Shown: positions 12,150 through 24,589, counted from the first letter of the stretch. The stretch: DNA of 64,000 nt from Candidatus Thiodubiliella sp. (GCA_029237605.1 JAQRGB010000023.1:1-64000), one strand, 5' to 3'. A program made the numbers and translations. Notes: generated from the letters alone by a model not told the origin.

Positions 12150-14143
12150 TTACGCTAAAACTTTGTTCACAGTCTTGACAACTTAGCTACAACTCCTTGG
12201 CTCACAGAACGACATGGCTACGATCCGACTTGCTGGAGCTGATTCGCCAAAACTAGTCATACAAACTACATCACCATCTAGTCCAACATATTTATACCAA
12301 GCATCGCCAACACCTGCTTCAATTGCAATACGTTTCACGCCTGGAGTCAATACAGAATCTTGGTAAACTTTATTTTGTGTATCGAATGCATCCGTCGAAG
12401 GCATAGAAACAACGCGTATTTTTTTATCACTCATTGCTACAGCACTTTCCATAGCTAAGCCAACTTCAGAGCCTGTTGCAATTAAAATAATGTCTGGTAT
12501 TCCTTCACAATCCTGCAACACGTAACCACCTTTTTCAATATTTATAACTTGTTCAGCCGTTCTTTCCATTGGTGTTAAATTTTGTCTTGAGAACACCAAT
12601 GCAGTTGGCGCATTACCCCTTAACATTGCTACTTTCCAAGAAACTGCTGATTCAACTGCATCACAACCCCTCCAAGTTTGAAAGTTTGGAATCATTCTCA
12701 TAGTCGCTAATTGCTCCACAGGCTGATGCGTTGGACCATCTTCACCTAAGCCAATAGAATCATGTGTAAGTCGGATCGTAGCCATGTCGTTCTGTGAGCC
12801 AAGGAGTTGTAGCTATTGCGCATAAATTCCATAAACATAAAAAATGTTGCGCCATAAACTTTGAACCCACCGTGCAAAACCATGCCGTTCATCATATGTG
12901 CCATGCCAAATTCACGTACCCCCCATGAGATATAATTACCATTCGCATTTTTTTTATTAACTTTAACTGTGCCTGACCAATTAGTTAGATTTGATCCAGT
13001 TAAATCAGCACTACCGCCAAACATTTCTGGTAATAATGGACCCATTGCTTCAATCGCATTTTGACTTGCCTTGCGTGATGCGATATTTGGCATTTCATCT
13101 TGGGTCTTAGTAATAAACTTATTCATCTCAACTTCAAAATTAGCTGGAAGTTCATTTGCCATACGACGCTCAAACTCAGCTGCTTCTGTTGGAAATTCTG
13201 CTTTATAAGCAGAAAATTTATCATTCCAAATACCTTCATCTGCCACGCCTTGTGCCTTATGATTCCAACCTTCATAAACATCGACAGGAATTTCAAATGC
13301 TGCGTGGTCCCAACCTAATTTCTTACGTGTTGCTACGATTTCCTCATCACCTAAAGGTGCGCCATGACAATCATGTGTGCCTGCAAGATTAGGCGATCCA
13401 AAACCAATCGTTGTCTTACAACAAATCAAACTTGGCTTGCTGGTCTCTGCTTTAGCTTCAGCAATTACCTTGCTGATTGAGCCAGCATCATGTCCATCAA
13501 CAACAATCACCTGCCAATCATAAGAATTAAAACGCCCTGGAACGTTTTTTTCCATCCAGTCACCAATATGACCATCGATTGAAATGTCATTATCGTCCCA
13601 AAATGCAATCAACTTACCTAAACCTAATGCGCCTGCCATTGCGCAAGATTCATGCGATAGACCTTCCATTAAACATCCATCACCCATAAATACATAAGTA
13701 TGATGGTCAACAATTTTATGACCTGGCTTATTAAATTGTGCACCTAATGTACGTTCTGCAATCGCCATACCCACAGCATTAGTGATACCTTGCCCTAGTG
13801 GGCCTGTTGTTGTCTCAATACCTTCTGCATAGCCATACTCAGGATGACCTGCAGTTTTTGCATGTAATTGACGGAAGTCTTTAATGTCATTAATTGATAA
13901 ATCAAAACCTGTTAAATGCAATAATGAATAAATCAACATTGATCCGTGTCCATTAGACAAAACAAATCTGTCTCTATCTGCCCAATTAGCATTAATTGGA
14001 TTGTACTTCATGTGGTCGTTCCAAAGTACTTCTGCGATATCAGCCATTCCCATTGGGGCACCTGGATGACCTGAATTTGCTTTCTGAACTGCATCCATGC
14101 TTAAAGCACGAACCGCATTTGCTAAATTTCTGCGTGACGGCAT
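12150..14143 (-). CDS. tkt: Transketolase, interrupted by two adapters
   Basis: [54 protein letters not shown]-terminal VKTVNKVLA. Confidence 0.95.
12181..12231 (-). other. Adapter B arm (full) plus 9 nt of barcode TAGCTAAGT(G)
   Basis: ACTTAGCTA-CAACTCC...CCGACTT. Confidence 0.97.
12768..12815 (+). other. Adapter B arm (full) plus partial barcode TAGCTA
   Basis: AAGTCGG...GAGTTG-TAGCTA. Confidence 0.97.
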
Positions 14144-14307
14144 GTTTAAATTTCCTTTAAATTAGAAATCAGATAATTATACGTAAAAATTATAAATTTA
14201 TCAACACAACTATAAACACTTATGCTGCAAAAATGAATAACTCTTTAATGGACAAAAATATCAGTTTGTAGTTACAATGCCATAAAAATAATCTTAACAA
14301 TACTTAG

Positions 14308-14466
14308 CGTATAAAAATAATATTAATCAAAGTATCATCAGCAAAGACTGGGCATTTTTATACAACAACTAAGAATAAACGCCTTCACCCAGAGAAGATA
14401 GAAGTTAAAAAATTCGATCCAGTTGCCCGACAACACGTAATGTACAAAGAAGTAAAAATTAAGTAA
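14308..14466 (+). CDS. rpmG: 50S ribosomal protein L33; no standard start codon visible in frame
   Basis: [44 protein letters not shown]; in-frame TAG at 14305-14307; absent from the ORF track. Confidence 0.8.
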   Translation, partial: RIKIILIKVSSAKTGHFYTTTKNKRLHPEKIEVKKFDPVARQHVMYKEVKIK

Positions 14467-15546
14467 TTTGAATTTGAATTGGCGTAATAAAAAACAGTGA
14501 AAATTAAAACCACCAACCCACTAATGATTTGACTTCAACTTAAATAAACCACACAAACAATACATAAATAATAAAAATAACACACCGTTAATTGGTGGAT
14601 CAATTGCCACTTTACTATTTGTTGTATTGTTGTGTTGTTGCTCTTAACTTGATATTGAGTGATTAATAGATATCAAATTAACAGCCTTATAGCCATGCTT
14701 TATTACTATCTTTGTAATACTCTTTTAGCTCTTGCACATATTGATAAATTTTTATATAAGGACAAGACTTGCAAATACTACAAAACGTGTTATTTTTCAG
14801 AAAATCTGAAGAAATGTAGAATTATTTTTCTAGATTACAATAATTATTATTATAAGTTCGTTATCTATATTAATTTAGAACGCTATTATTCTACTAGGAG
14901 ATAAAAATAAAAAGATATCACTATGAGTACTTACGTGCCTTCAATGCAGTGCTGAGTATTTAGAAGCTTTGCATTGCTGCCTATCAATAGAACTTTTTCT
15001 AATTAGAGGTGTGGTGTTGGTCTAAGGACAATCTTGAATAACCTAAAGCCATGTTTGATAAGATATTTGTTCTTAGCTCTGACAAACTTACGACATCGAA
15101 AATAAAAAGCAGTCAATCTTGTTACGTAAAAGCTTTGGATTAATATGGTGCTTTATTAATTAAATCCATAAAGATATCAATATTTTTAAAAGATTCCTTT
15201 TATCTTAAACATAGCGTTTTTATAGATGGAATTGTACAACTCTCTTATTACATTTTTTAGATTTGTACCTTTGTTAGCCAGACTCATTCTTGCCAATCCT
15301 AACAAAGATGTGGCTCTTTATTTTTAAACTCATATACTAAAAAATTTTTATCTTCAATCCCATAGTTAAAATAAACTAAATTAGAGTTTAGTTGAGCAAA
15401 ATAGCTAGATAAGGGTATTTTTTATAAAATAATTTATCTTTTTATAATACTTTTTAATAGACAAAAAAAATAGACCCTGTATAAAACCCTTGTTATGTAA
15501 GGAGTTATAGAGGATCTATTTCTAAAAGTTAGTATTTAATTAACTT

Positions 15547-16122
15547 TTATTTAGTTGATGAAGTTTTTGTATAATTTTTACCCAACATCCTTCTTAAAAC
15601 GTTATCTTTATTAATAAAATGATGTTTAATAGCACCAGCAATATGCAGAACAATAGCGGCAATCATTGTCCACCCTGATATTTCATGCGTTTCACCCATA
15701 AATCCAGCAAGTGCGGCATTATGTGGGATAGCCTCTTTGACTATGGGGTCAAATTGTGCTGCAATAATTTCTAAACCAAATACTGAGACACCATAACCAC
15801 CTGCACCAGACATAATAAAACCTGAAATTGGCATTATAATCATTGTAATTATTAATACCCAATGAACTATTCTTGCCAAATTATGCTCAACTGCCTTATA
15901 TCCAGTAATAAGTTGGGGCCACCCATTTACAAAACGCCAATAAACTCTGACAATAATTACTGCAAAAATTAAAACACCAATTGACTTATGGATAGGATAA
16001 AGCCAAAATACTTCATTTTCATCCATATAAATGCCAACAACCACCAGTGCAATAATAGTTAAACCTACCGCCCAATGCAAAAATATTGTTAAGTTAGATA
16101 GTTTTTCTTTTGTATCTCTCAT
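15547..16122 (-). CDS. Cytochrome b561 family protein
   Basis: LTIFLHWAVGLTIIALVVVGIYM, HKSIGVLIF, ETHEISGWTMIAAIVLHIAGAIKHHFINKDNVLRRML. Confidence 0.85.
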   Translation of the reverse strand: MRDTKEKLSNLTIFLHWAVGLTIIALVVVGIYMDENEVFWLYPIHKSIGVLIFAVIIVRVYWRFVNGWPQLITGYKAVEHNLARIVHWVLIITMIIMPISGFIMSGAGGYGVSVFGLEIIAAQFDPIVKEAIPHNAALAGFMGETHEISGWTMIAAIVLHIAGAIKHHFINKDNVLRRMLGKNYTKTSSTK

Positions 16123-16264
16123 GTTTTTTTTTAATTTTCAATTATTCAAAAAAAATAAAATTTATTGTTTAAAGAATTTAAGTAAGTAATACCTGCCTAC
16201 CAAATAAAATATTGTAACAATAAAATATGTGCATAAATTATACAACAATATTAGTACAATAAAT

Positions 16265-16726
16265 TTAAATATGCTTAGCCCCCATAAATCCAATTTGTCG
16301 CCAAGCCTCATATGCCACAATAGAAACACAGTTAGATAAATTTAAACTGCGAGAACCGTCCTGCATTGGCAAAGTAATGCATTTAAATTTATCTAATATT
16401 TCTTGTGGCAGTCCTCGTGTTTCAGATCCAAATAAAAATGAATCATCTTCTTTATATTTTATCTCTGCATAATTGCTTTGCACTTTTGAACTTACTGCAA
16501 AAATACGCCTTGGCTTTGCTTTATTTAAATAATCCTCAAAGTTATCATATTCAAAAACTTGTGCTAACTCTTTATAATCAAGCCCTGCACGTCTTAGACG
16601 TTTATCAGTAATTTCAAATCCAAATGGCTTAATAAGATGCAAATTAGCTCCCATATTAGCACTTAAACGAATTAAACTACCTGTATTATTAGGAATCTCT
16701 GGTTCAAGCAATACTAAATTCAACAT
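16265..16726 (-). CDS. trmL: tRNA (cytidine(34)-2'-O)-methyltransferase TrmL
   Basis: LVLLEPEIPNNTGSLIRL, HLIKPFGF, LFGSETRGLP, LNLSNCVSIVAYEAWRQIGF. Confidence 0.9.
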   Translation of the reverse strand: MLNLVLLEPEIPNNTGSLIRLSANMGANLHLIKPFGFEITDKRLRRAGLDYKELAQVFEYDNFEDYLNKAKPRRIFAVSSKVQSNYAEIKYKEDDSFLFGSETRGLPQEILDKFKCITLPMQDGSRSLNLSNCVSIVAYEAWRQIGFMGAKHI

Positions 16727-16994
16727 AACATTAAGAATAATTTTATTCTTATTTTTTTTACAGTAGTTTCTATCATTTTTTACATCAATTCTTCAGAATA
16801 AGGTAATTTTAGCATTTAAGCTGCAGTATTTATTTTTTGCTTTACAATATAAAATAAATCTACAAAAAAACATCTTAATGAATATATGACCATTTTGTTA
16901 ATTTTTAATAAATATCTAAGTAAATTACTCTAGTACTTGAAGTTTGTTATATCATCCCATAGATAAATAATAACTAAAATAAAAACAATAAAAA

Positions 16995-19475
16995 ATGGAT
17001 ATTAATAAATTAACTTCGCAATTCCAACAAGACTTAAGCGCTGCACAGTCCATTGCAATTAATAAAAATCATGCGACAATTGAGGGCGTGCATATATTAA
17101 GTAGTATGCTTAGTAATTACTCTTCAAGTGTAAGTAATATTCTTAAGATATTAAATGTGAATACCAAAAAACTTAAAGACAATATCGATAAAGAGATTGA
17201 TAATTTAGCCGTAGTAGGTAATCCAAATAGTGCTATTGGTATATCGCAAAACTTATTAAGATTGTTTAGCGCTACTGAAAAATTATCAACAGATAAAGGT
17301 GATAAATACCTGTCAACTGAATTATTTTTATTAGCGATTATTAATAACAATGACACAACGACTAAATTATTAAAAGATTTAAATATTGATAAAAAAATCT
17401 ATCAGCTGCTATAGATAAAATTAGAGGGGTAAAACCGTGAATGAGCAAAATACAGAATCTCAAAGAGATGCTCTAAACAAATACACAAGGAGTTGTAGCT
17501 AAGTGTTGTCTTCCTAAGACCGCTTGGCCTCCGACTTGCTTGATCCTGTGATTGGTCGCGATAATGAAATCCGTCGTGCTATTCAAGTCCTACAACGACG
17601 TACCAAAAATAACCCTGTACTTATTGGTGAACCAGGTGTAGGTAAAACTGCAATTGCTGAAGGTTTAGCACAACGCATTATCAATAATGAAGTGCCAGAA
17701 GGCATTAAAGGTAAACGACTATTATCATTAGATATGGCGGCATTGATAGCAGGTGCAAAATACCGTGGTGAATTTGAAGAGCGCTTAAAAGCTGTGCTGA
17801 AAGAACTTGAGGCTGAACAAGGGCAGGTGATCTTATTTATTGATGAATTACATACTATGGTCGGCGCAGGTAAGGCTGATGGCGCAATGGATGCTGGTAA
17901 TATGCTTAAGCCTGCACTTGCTCGTGGTGACTTACATTGTATGGGAGCTACCACGTTGAATGAATATCGTGAATATATTGAAAAAGACTCCGCCTTAGAG
18001 CGTCGTTTTCAAAAGGTATTAGTAGATGAACCTAGCGAACAAGATACGATTGCTATCCTGCGTGGACTGAAAGAAAAATATGAAGTGCATCATGGTGTAG
18101 AAATAACCGATCCTGCTATTATTGCTGCTGTTAGTTATTCTCAGCGCTATATTACCGACAGACAGCTACCTGATAAGGCCATTGATTTAATTGATGAAGC
18201 GGCATCACAAATTCGCATGGAAATTGATTCAAAGCCTGAATCAATGGATAAACTTGACCGTAAATTAGTGCAACTCAAAATTGAACGCATGGCACTGAAA
18301 AAAGAAAAAGATAAAGCATCTAAAGAAAGACTTAAGGAGCTTGAAAAAGTCGGATCGTAGCCATGTCGTTCTGAAAAAACTTGAAAAAGAATATGCTGAC
18401 CTTGAAGAGGTTTGGAAAAAAGAAAAATCTGTTGTCCAAGGCGCACAATATTTAAAAGAAGAACTTGAGCAAGCGAAATCTGACTTTGAATTGGCGCACC
18501 GTAATAATGATTTAGCCAAAATGAGCGAATTGCAATATGGTAAAATTCCAGAACTTGAGGCTAAGATAACAGAATCTGAATCAGCTAATGTGGAAGATAT
18601 GACGCTACTACGCAATAAGGTCACTGAAGATGAAATAGCATACATTGTTGCACGTTGGACAGGCGTTCCTGTAGATAAAATGATGGAAGGTGAGAAGGAT
18701 AAACTCTTACAAATGGAGAATATTATTCATCGGCGCTTAATCGGCCAAGACAAGGCAGTTAAGGTAATATCAGATGCTGTTCGTCGTTCTCGAGCAGGTT
18801 TATCAGACCCTGATCGTCCTGATGGATCGTTTATGTTTATGGGGCCAACAGGTGTAGGCAAAACAGAACTTACTAAAGCATTAGCTGATTTCTTATTTGA
18901 TACAGAACAAGCCATTGTACGCATTGACATGAGTGAGTTTATGGAAAAACATTCTGTTGCACGATTAATTGGAGCGCCTCCTGGATATGTTGGTTATGAA
19001 CAAGGTGGTGTACTGACTGAAGCTGTTCGCAGAAAACCGTACTCAATCATACTACTTGATGAAGTAGAAAAAGCACATTCTGATGTGTTTAATATTCTCT
19101 TACAAGTACTCGATGATGGTCGTTTAACTGATGGACAAGGTCGCACGATTGATTTTAAAAATACTGTTATTATAATGACTTCTAATCTTGGATCTCATTT
19201 AATACAAGAAAATCCTGGAAAAGATATGAACTCTGAATTAACTCAAATTATCGCAGAACACTTCCGCCCTGAGTTTGTCAATCGTATCGATGAGATTGTT
19301 GTGTTTAATAATCTTGAAAAAGAGCAAATTAAAAACATTGCCATATTACAAATTGAAATCCTGAAATCTCGTCTAGCAAAAATTGACCTCAAACTTGAGT
19401 TAGATAGTAATGCAATAACTGTAATTGTAGACAATGGATATGACCCAGTATTTGGCGCACGCCCACTCAAACGCA
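16995..19475 (+). CDS. clpB: Chaperone ClpB; two homopolymer frameshifts, two internal adapters, C-terminus lost at a third adapter
   Basis: [82 protein letters not shown]. Confidence 0.95.
17486..17537 (-). other. Adapter chimera: B tail + barcode TAGCTAAGTG + rc A arm
   Basis: CAAGGAGTTG-TAGCTAAGTG-TTGTCTTCCTAAGACCGCTTGGCCTCCGACTT. Confidence 0.98.
18347..18373 (+). other. Adapter B arm, partial (27 nt)
   Basis: AAGTCGGATCGTAGCCATGTCGTTCTG in clpB coiled-coil region. Confidence 0.95.
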
Positions 19476-19503
19476 CTTCCTAAGACCGCTTGGCCTCCGA
19501 CTT
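19476..19503 (-). other. Adapter A arm rc, partial, at a clpB/lipoprotein junction
   Basis: CTTCCTAAGACCGCTTGGCCTCCGACTT. Confidence 0.96.
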
Positions 19504-19713
19504 CTCGATGCCAATTAGCAGGAAGTATATTTTCTTTTTCTACTCGCCCCCAATTCATACCACCACCATCTGTTCCAACAAATATTGTGCGTGTTTGATT
19601 GTCATCTTCACTCACAAGTACAGATAATACTCTGCTATCACTCAAAGGAGCATTACAACTAGATAATAGAATAATTGATAAAATTACAATAAATTTAAAA
19701 AATAAACTATTCA
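19504..19713 (-). CDS. Truncated putative lipoprotein (3' end lost at adapter)
   Basis: MNSLFFKFIVILSIILLSSCNAPLSDSRVLSVLVSEDDNQTRTIFVGTDGGGMNWGRVEKENILPANWHR; lipobox LLSSC. Confidence 0.5.
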
Positions 19714-20209
19714 TAATATTGTTTTCTTTGTAACTAAATGTTGCCATCATTATATTTAATTTCTGTCATAAATAAAACACTAAATTGTTCAAAATTATAA
19801 TTATCTAATTCATTTACAAAACCTTCAATTAATAATAAAATGGTTTTTTAGACCTTTGATTATCAATGCTTTGTCAATCTCTCTCAGATATTTTATAACT
19901 GGTTTATTCGTAATTATAATATTATTCTTTCCTTAATGTTAATTTAAAATGAATAATAAAAATACAAAATTAATTTAGTGCCATAATTATTATAAAATAT
20001 ATATGGTAATTAAACCTAATTATTATTACAATGGCATATTTACTCTATGTGTGATTGATAAAATAAAACTAGCGGGTAAATTCAATTAATGTGTAAGCGG
20101 GAAATAGATTAAAAATATAGACTGAGTTTAATCTTAAAAATTAAATAAAATTTTTTGGTTATTGTAATGAAGTTTTTAGGATCTCTCTAAAGTATATAAT
20201 TAGACATCA

Positions 20210-20857
20210 ATGAATGACTATATCAAAATTATAAAAAATGGCTTATGGAACAACAACCAGGCTTTAGTTGCATTATTAGGCTTGTGCCCACTGTTAGCGG
20301 TAACCAATAATATTACTAATGCAATTGGCTTAAGCGTTGCCACCACTTTTGTATTAATAGCTTCAAACATAAGTGTTTCTATTTTTCGCAACTACATTCA
20401 TAAAGAGGTTCGTATTCCAATATTTGTACTAATTATTTCTTCTTTTGTAACAATTGTTGAGTTAATAATGCAATCATATTTTTACGATCTTTATTTAATA
20501 TTAGGTATTTTTGTACCACTTATTGTTACAAACTGTATTATTTTAGGTAGGGCAGAGGCCTTTGCTAGTAAAAATACTTTTGGCAAGTCTGCATTAGACG
20601 GCCTAATGATTGGCATCGGTTTTTCTATTGTGTTAATTATCTTAGGTGCAATGCGTGAATTAATTGGCTCTGGTACTTTATTCGACCAATCAGTATTATT
20701 ATTAGGCGATTTAGGCAATAAACTTAGTGTCACTGTATTTAAAGGCTACCAAGGTACTTTATTAATAAGTTTACCACCTGGAGCGTTTATTGGCTTAGGT
20801 TTGATTGTAGCAATTAAAAATCTCATTGATCAGAAAATATCTAACAAGTCAGCATAA
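20210..20857 (+). CDS. rnfE: Electron transport complex subunit RnfE/RsxE
   Basis: [52 protein letters not shown]. Confidence 0.93.
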   Translation: MNDYIKIIKNGLWNNNQALVALLGLCPLLAVTNNITNAIGLSVATTFVLIASNISVSIFRNYIHKEVRIPIFVLIISSFVTIVELIMQSYFYDLYLILGIFVPLIVTNCIILGRAEAFASKNTFGKSALDGLMIGIGFSIVLIILGAMRELIGSGTLFDQSVLLLGDLGNKLSVTVFKGYQGTLLISLPPGAFIGLGLIVAIKNLIDQKISNKSA

Positions 20858-21608
20858 AGATATTATTCAGTTACTGTCTTTAACACTTGGAAAAAATAAC
20901 GCTTGGTTATTTGCCAATGATAATTACCAACTCAATAAAGATGAAATACAAAAACTAAATGTACTAATAAAAAATAGAGCAAATGGCGTGCCATTTGCTT
21001 ATTTAAGTGGTGCCAAAGGTTTTTATCACTTAGACTTCAAGGTGACCACTGATACTCTTATTCCACGACCAGAAACCGAACTTCTTATTGACATTGCATT
21101 AAACTTATTTACTGACAATAAAGAGCCTTATAATATATTAGATTTAGGCACAGGTAGTGGTATTATCGCCATCACACTAGCAGACAAGAATCCACATTGG
21201 CAAGTTAGTGCTACAGATTTTTCTCAATATGCACTTGAAGTAGCGAAGAAAAATTCCACCAATGATATTAATTTTCAACAGGGTAGTTGGTTTGATGCTG
21301 TACCTAAGCAGCGTTTTGATTTAATTATCTCTAATCCGCCTTATATTAAGGAAAATGACCCACATTTGCTTAAATTAAAACATGAACCAATCAGCGCACT
21401 TGTATCTGGCAAAGACGGTTTGGATGACATTCGCCTTATTATTAAACGCGCGCATCAACACATTAATAAAAGAGGCTATCTTCTATTGGAGCATGGCTAC
21501 GATCAACAAGAAGAAATTATTTCATTGTTGCAAGAAAAATTCTCTTACATTAAAACATTTAAAGATTATAATTTTAAAAATCGCGCCATCTTGTCAAGAC
21601 TTAAATAA
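20826..21608 (+). CDS. prmC: Peptide chain release factor N5-glutamine methyltransferase
   Basis: [43 protein letters not shown]. Confidence 0.93.
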   Translation: MIRKYLTSQHKDIIQLLSLTLGKNNAWLFANDNYQLNKDEIQKLNVLIKNRANGVPFAYLSGAKGFYHLDFKVTTDTLIPRPETELLIDIALNLFTDNKEPYNILDLGTGSGIIAITLADKNPHWQVSATDFSQYALEVAKKNSTNDINFQQGSWFDAVPKQRFDLIISNPPYIKENDPHLLKLKHEPISALVSGKDGLDDIRLIIKRAHQHINKRGYLLLEHGYDQQEEIISLLQEKFSYIKTFKDYNFKNRAILSRLK

Positions 21609-21623
21609 AAACCTAAAGGAAAA

Positions 21624-22739
21624 ATGAAAAAAATAATACAATTACTCACTACAGCTTCATTATTAATTACAACTGCTAACGCCAATTGGTTTAACAATGA
21701 CGATAAGCCTAAACCTGAATCAACAATACAAAATAACAAAACTTACACATTAAAATTAGCAGAAACCTGGCCAAGTAATTACCCAATTTTTGGAGATACT
21801 ACTAAAAAATTTAAAAAATTAGCAGAGACAATGTCAGGAGGTAGGTTAAAAATTAGAATTGATTCTGCAAATAAACATAAAGCAGCGTTTGGTATTTTTG
21901 ACTTTGTTAAATCAGGTCAATATGATCTAGGTCATTCTGGATCTTACTATTGGAAAGGTAAAGATATTAACACTTTGTTCTTTACCAATATGCCATTTGA
22001 TATGACAACTGACGAACAGCATGCTTGGTTTGAATATGGTGGCGGTCAAGAGCTAATGGATAAAGTATATGCAAAACATGGAATGAAGTCTATTATTGGT
22101 GGTAATACTGGCAACCAAATGGGTGGGTGGTTTAAAAAAGAAATTAACTCAGTTAAAGACTTACAAGGCCTAAAAATGCGCATTCCTGGGTTTGCAGGAG
22201 AAATTATGGCAGAAGTTGGCGCAAAACCAACTAATATCCCAACAGGGGAGCTCTACACCGCACTAGATAGAGGTACTATTGATGCTCTAGAATGGGTTGG
22301 ACCTTCATTGGATTTACGCATGGGTTTCCACAAAATTGCACCTTACTACTACACTGGTTGGCATGAACCTGGTGCCGAATTGCAATTCTTAATTAACCTT
22401 AAAAAATACAATACTCTACCCAAGAACTTACAAGCTATTCTAATATCAGCAATGAAATTATCCGCTTACCAGATGTATAATCAGTCTGAACATGAAAGTG
22501 CTAAAAACTTGGCGATCATGAAAAAAGATTATCCTAATATTAAAATAAAAACTTTCCCTAAATCTGTATTTAATGTATTACATAAAGCAAATAATAAGTT
22601 ACTTAAAGAATTAGCTGCAAAAAATACACTCTCTAAGGAAATTATTGAATCTAGATCCAACTATCTGAAAAAGATACGTGCTTGGACGACAATTTCTGAT
22701 CAATCTTATTTAAACTCTCAATCTAACATAGATAAATAG
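21624..22739 (+). CDS. dctP: TRAP transporter substrate-binding protein (DctP family)
   Basis: Signal peptide, LAETWPSNYPIFGDTTKKFKKLAETMSGGRLKI, LQGLKMRIPGFAGEIMAEVGAKPTNIPTGELYTALDRGTIDALEW. Confidence 0.9.
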   Translation: MKKIIQLLTTASLLITTANANWFNNDDKPKPESTIQNNKTYTLKLAETWPSNYPIFGDTTKKFKKLAETMSGGRLKIRIDSANKHKAAFGIFDFVKSGQYDLGHSGSYYWKGKDINTLFFTNMPFDMTTDEQHAWFEYGGGQELMDKVYAKHGMKSIIGGNTGNQMGGWFKKEINSVKDLQGLKMRIPGFAGEIMAEVGAKPTNIPTGELYTALDRGTIDALEWVGPSLDLRMGFHKIAPYYYTGWHEPGAELQFLINLKKYNTLPKNLQAILISAMKLSAYQMYNQSEHESAKNLAIMKKDYPNIKIKTFPKSVFNVLHKANNKLLKELAAKNTLSKEIIESRSNYLKKIRAWTTISDQSYLNSQSNIDK

Positions 22740-22743
22740 AAAG

Positions 22744-23220
22744 TTGTTAAGTAATAAATATACCCAATGGTTAGAGCGATTAACTGTTGGGCTGTTGTTG
22801 TTAACAATTTTTAATGTATTTATTAATGTTATACTTCGTTATGTCTTTAATAACTCATCTATCGCTTTGCAAGAAATGGAATGGCATTTATTTTCTGCAT
22901 TATTTTTATTAGGCATTGCCTATACCCTGCAAAAAGATACACACGTTAGAGTGGATATTTTTTATACAAAATTTTCTATCAAAAAACAAGCTTTAATCAA
23001 TCTTATTGGCTTCGCTCTATTTGTCTTGCCGATTAGCTTGCTAATTATTTATTACGGAGTTGAATTTGCTTATTCAGCTTATGTAATAAACGAAAAAAGT
23101 GGTGACCCTGGTGGATTAACTCATCTTTTTATTATAAAAAGTATTATTCCAATTAGTTTTATTTTGTTAATAATATCTGGCACACTATTTGCCAAAGATA
23201 ACTACGAGAGACTAAAATAA
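22744..23220 (+). CDS. dctQ: TRAP transporter small permease (DctQ)
   Basis: Four hydrophobic segments, EMEWHLFSALFLLGIAYTLQKDTHVRVDIFY. Confidence 0.88.
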   Translation: MLSNKYTQWLERLTVGLLLLTIFNVFINVILRYVFNNSSIALQEMEWHLFSALFLLGIAYTLQKDTHVRVDIFYTKFSIKKQALINLIGFALFVLPISLLIIYYGVEFAYSAYVINEKSGDPGGLTHLFIIKSIIPISFILLIISGTLFAKDNYERLK

Positions 23221-24535
23221 TGATTGGCTTAGTTATGTTTATCGTCACCTTGGTGTTATTAATGGTTGGCTTTCCAGTGGCATTCACCTTTGCTGGCATG
23301 GCAGTTATTTTTGGTATTTTAAGCCAAGGCGTTGATTTATTTGACTTTATGCCTTATCGCATCATGAGCATAATGCAAAATACCATTCTTATAGCAATAC
23401 CATTGTTTATTTTTATGGGCATTGTCTTACAAAAAACTAAACTTGCCGAACAACTACTGGAAGCCATGGGCAACTTATTTGGTAATATACGCGGTGGCTT
23501 AGCTATTTCTACTATCTTAATTGGTTCATTACTCGCAGCATCAACAGGTGTGGTAGGAGCAAGTGTAATTGCCATGGGTGCTATTTCTCTACCAGTTATG
23601 CTTAAATACAATTACAAAAAAACATTATCTACTGGTGTTATTTGTGCCTCAGGTACCTTAGGTCAAATCATTCCACCTTCTATTGTATTGATTATTCTAG
23701 CAGATGTCTTAAGTGTGTCAGTTGGTGATTTATTTAAAGCAGCAGTCATGCCATCTATTATTTTAGTTGGTGGCTATATTGTTTATGTATTGGTTATATC
23801 TTACCTATACCCAGAAGTAGCCCCAGCCTTTAAAGATAAGAATAATAACTTGGAAAAATCAAAAAAATACATAGCTGTTATCAAGGCCATTGTGCCGCCT
23901 ATTGTGCTAATCATTGCCGTACTTGGTTCAATTTTTTTAGGTATTGCCACGCCAACAGAATCTGCTTCTATCGGTGCAGTTGGCTCTTTACTTTTAGCAT
24001 CTTTCTACCGACGACTTAATTGGGATATATTGTACCAATCAAGTATTGAAACCATTAAAGCCACTTCTATGGTATTTGCTATTTTGATTGGTGCTACTGC
24101 CTTTTCAATGGTATTTACTTATAACGGTGGCGACATAATAGTGGAAAATTTTATTCATAGCCTACCAGCCAAAGAAATAAATTTTAAAGTCGGGGGCCAA
24201 GCGGTCTTAGGAAGACAATGCTAATTATTTTCATTCTTGGATTCTTTATTGATTTTGTAGAAATTTCACTCATTATCGTGCCAATTTTCTATCCAATCGC
24301 CCTATCGCTTGGCATTGATATACAATGGTTCGCCATTCTTATTGCTATGAATTTACAAACTTCATTCTTGACGCCACCATTTGGCTTTAGTTTATTTTAC
24401 CTCAAAGGAGTCGCTCCGAAGTCTATTCAAACCACTGACATATATAAAGGTGTAATGCCTTTTATTATAATACAAGTCACGATATTAGTCAGCTTAATTG
24501 CATTTCCACAATGGTATGGCTTTGATGGGATTTAA
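23220..24535 (+). CDS. dctM: TRAP transporter large permease (DctM), interrupted by an adapter
   Basis: FPVAFTFAGMAVIFG, TGVVGASVIAMGAISLPVMLKYNY, GTLGQIIPPSIVLIIL; LGFFIDFVEISLIIVPIFYPIA after the adapter. Confidence 0.92.
24187..24218 (+). other. Adapter A arm with one mismatch
   Basis: AAGTCGGGGGCCAAGCGGTCTTAGGAAGACAA. Confidence 0.95.
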
Positions 24536-24536
24536 A

Positions 24537-24580
24537 TTTAATTAGCTATTTTTATATAAAAATAGCTAATTAAATTAAAT
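24537..24580 (+). terminator. Long AT-rich palindrome after dctM, probable terminator
   Basis: tttaattagctattttta/tataaaaatagctaattaaa inverted repeat. Confidence 0.5.
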
Positions 24581-24589
24581 CTATTTGTC

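Noticed and set aside
14659-14904. 81-aa ORF in the spacer
   Set aside because: AT-rich low-complexity composition, no recognisable motif or convincing ribosome-binding site; insufficient support.
19400-19750. 116-aa fusion ORF (lipoprotein plus tail)
   Set aside because: It reads through the adapter (VGGQAVLG) into antisense clpB; chimeric.
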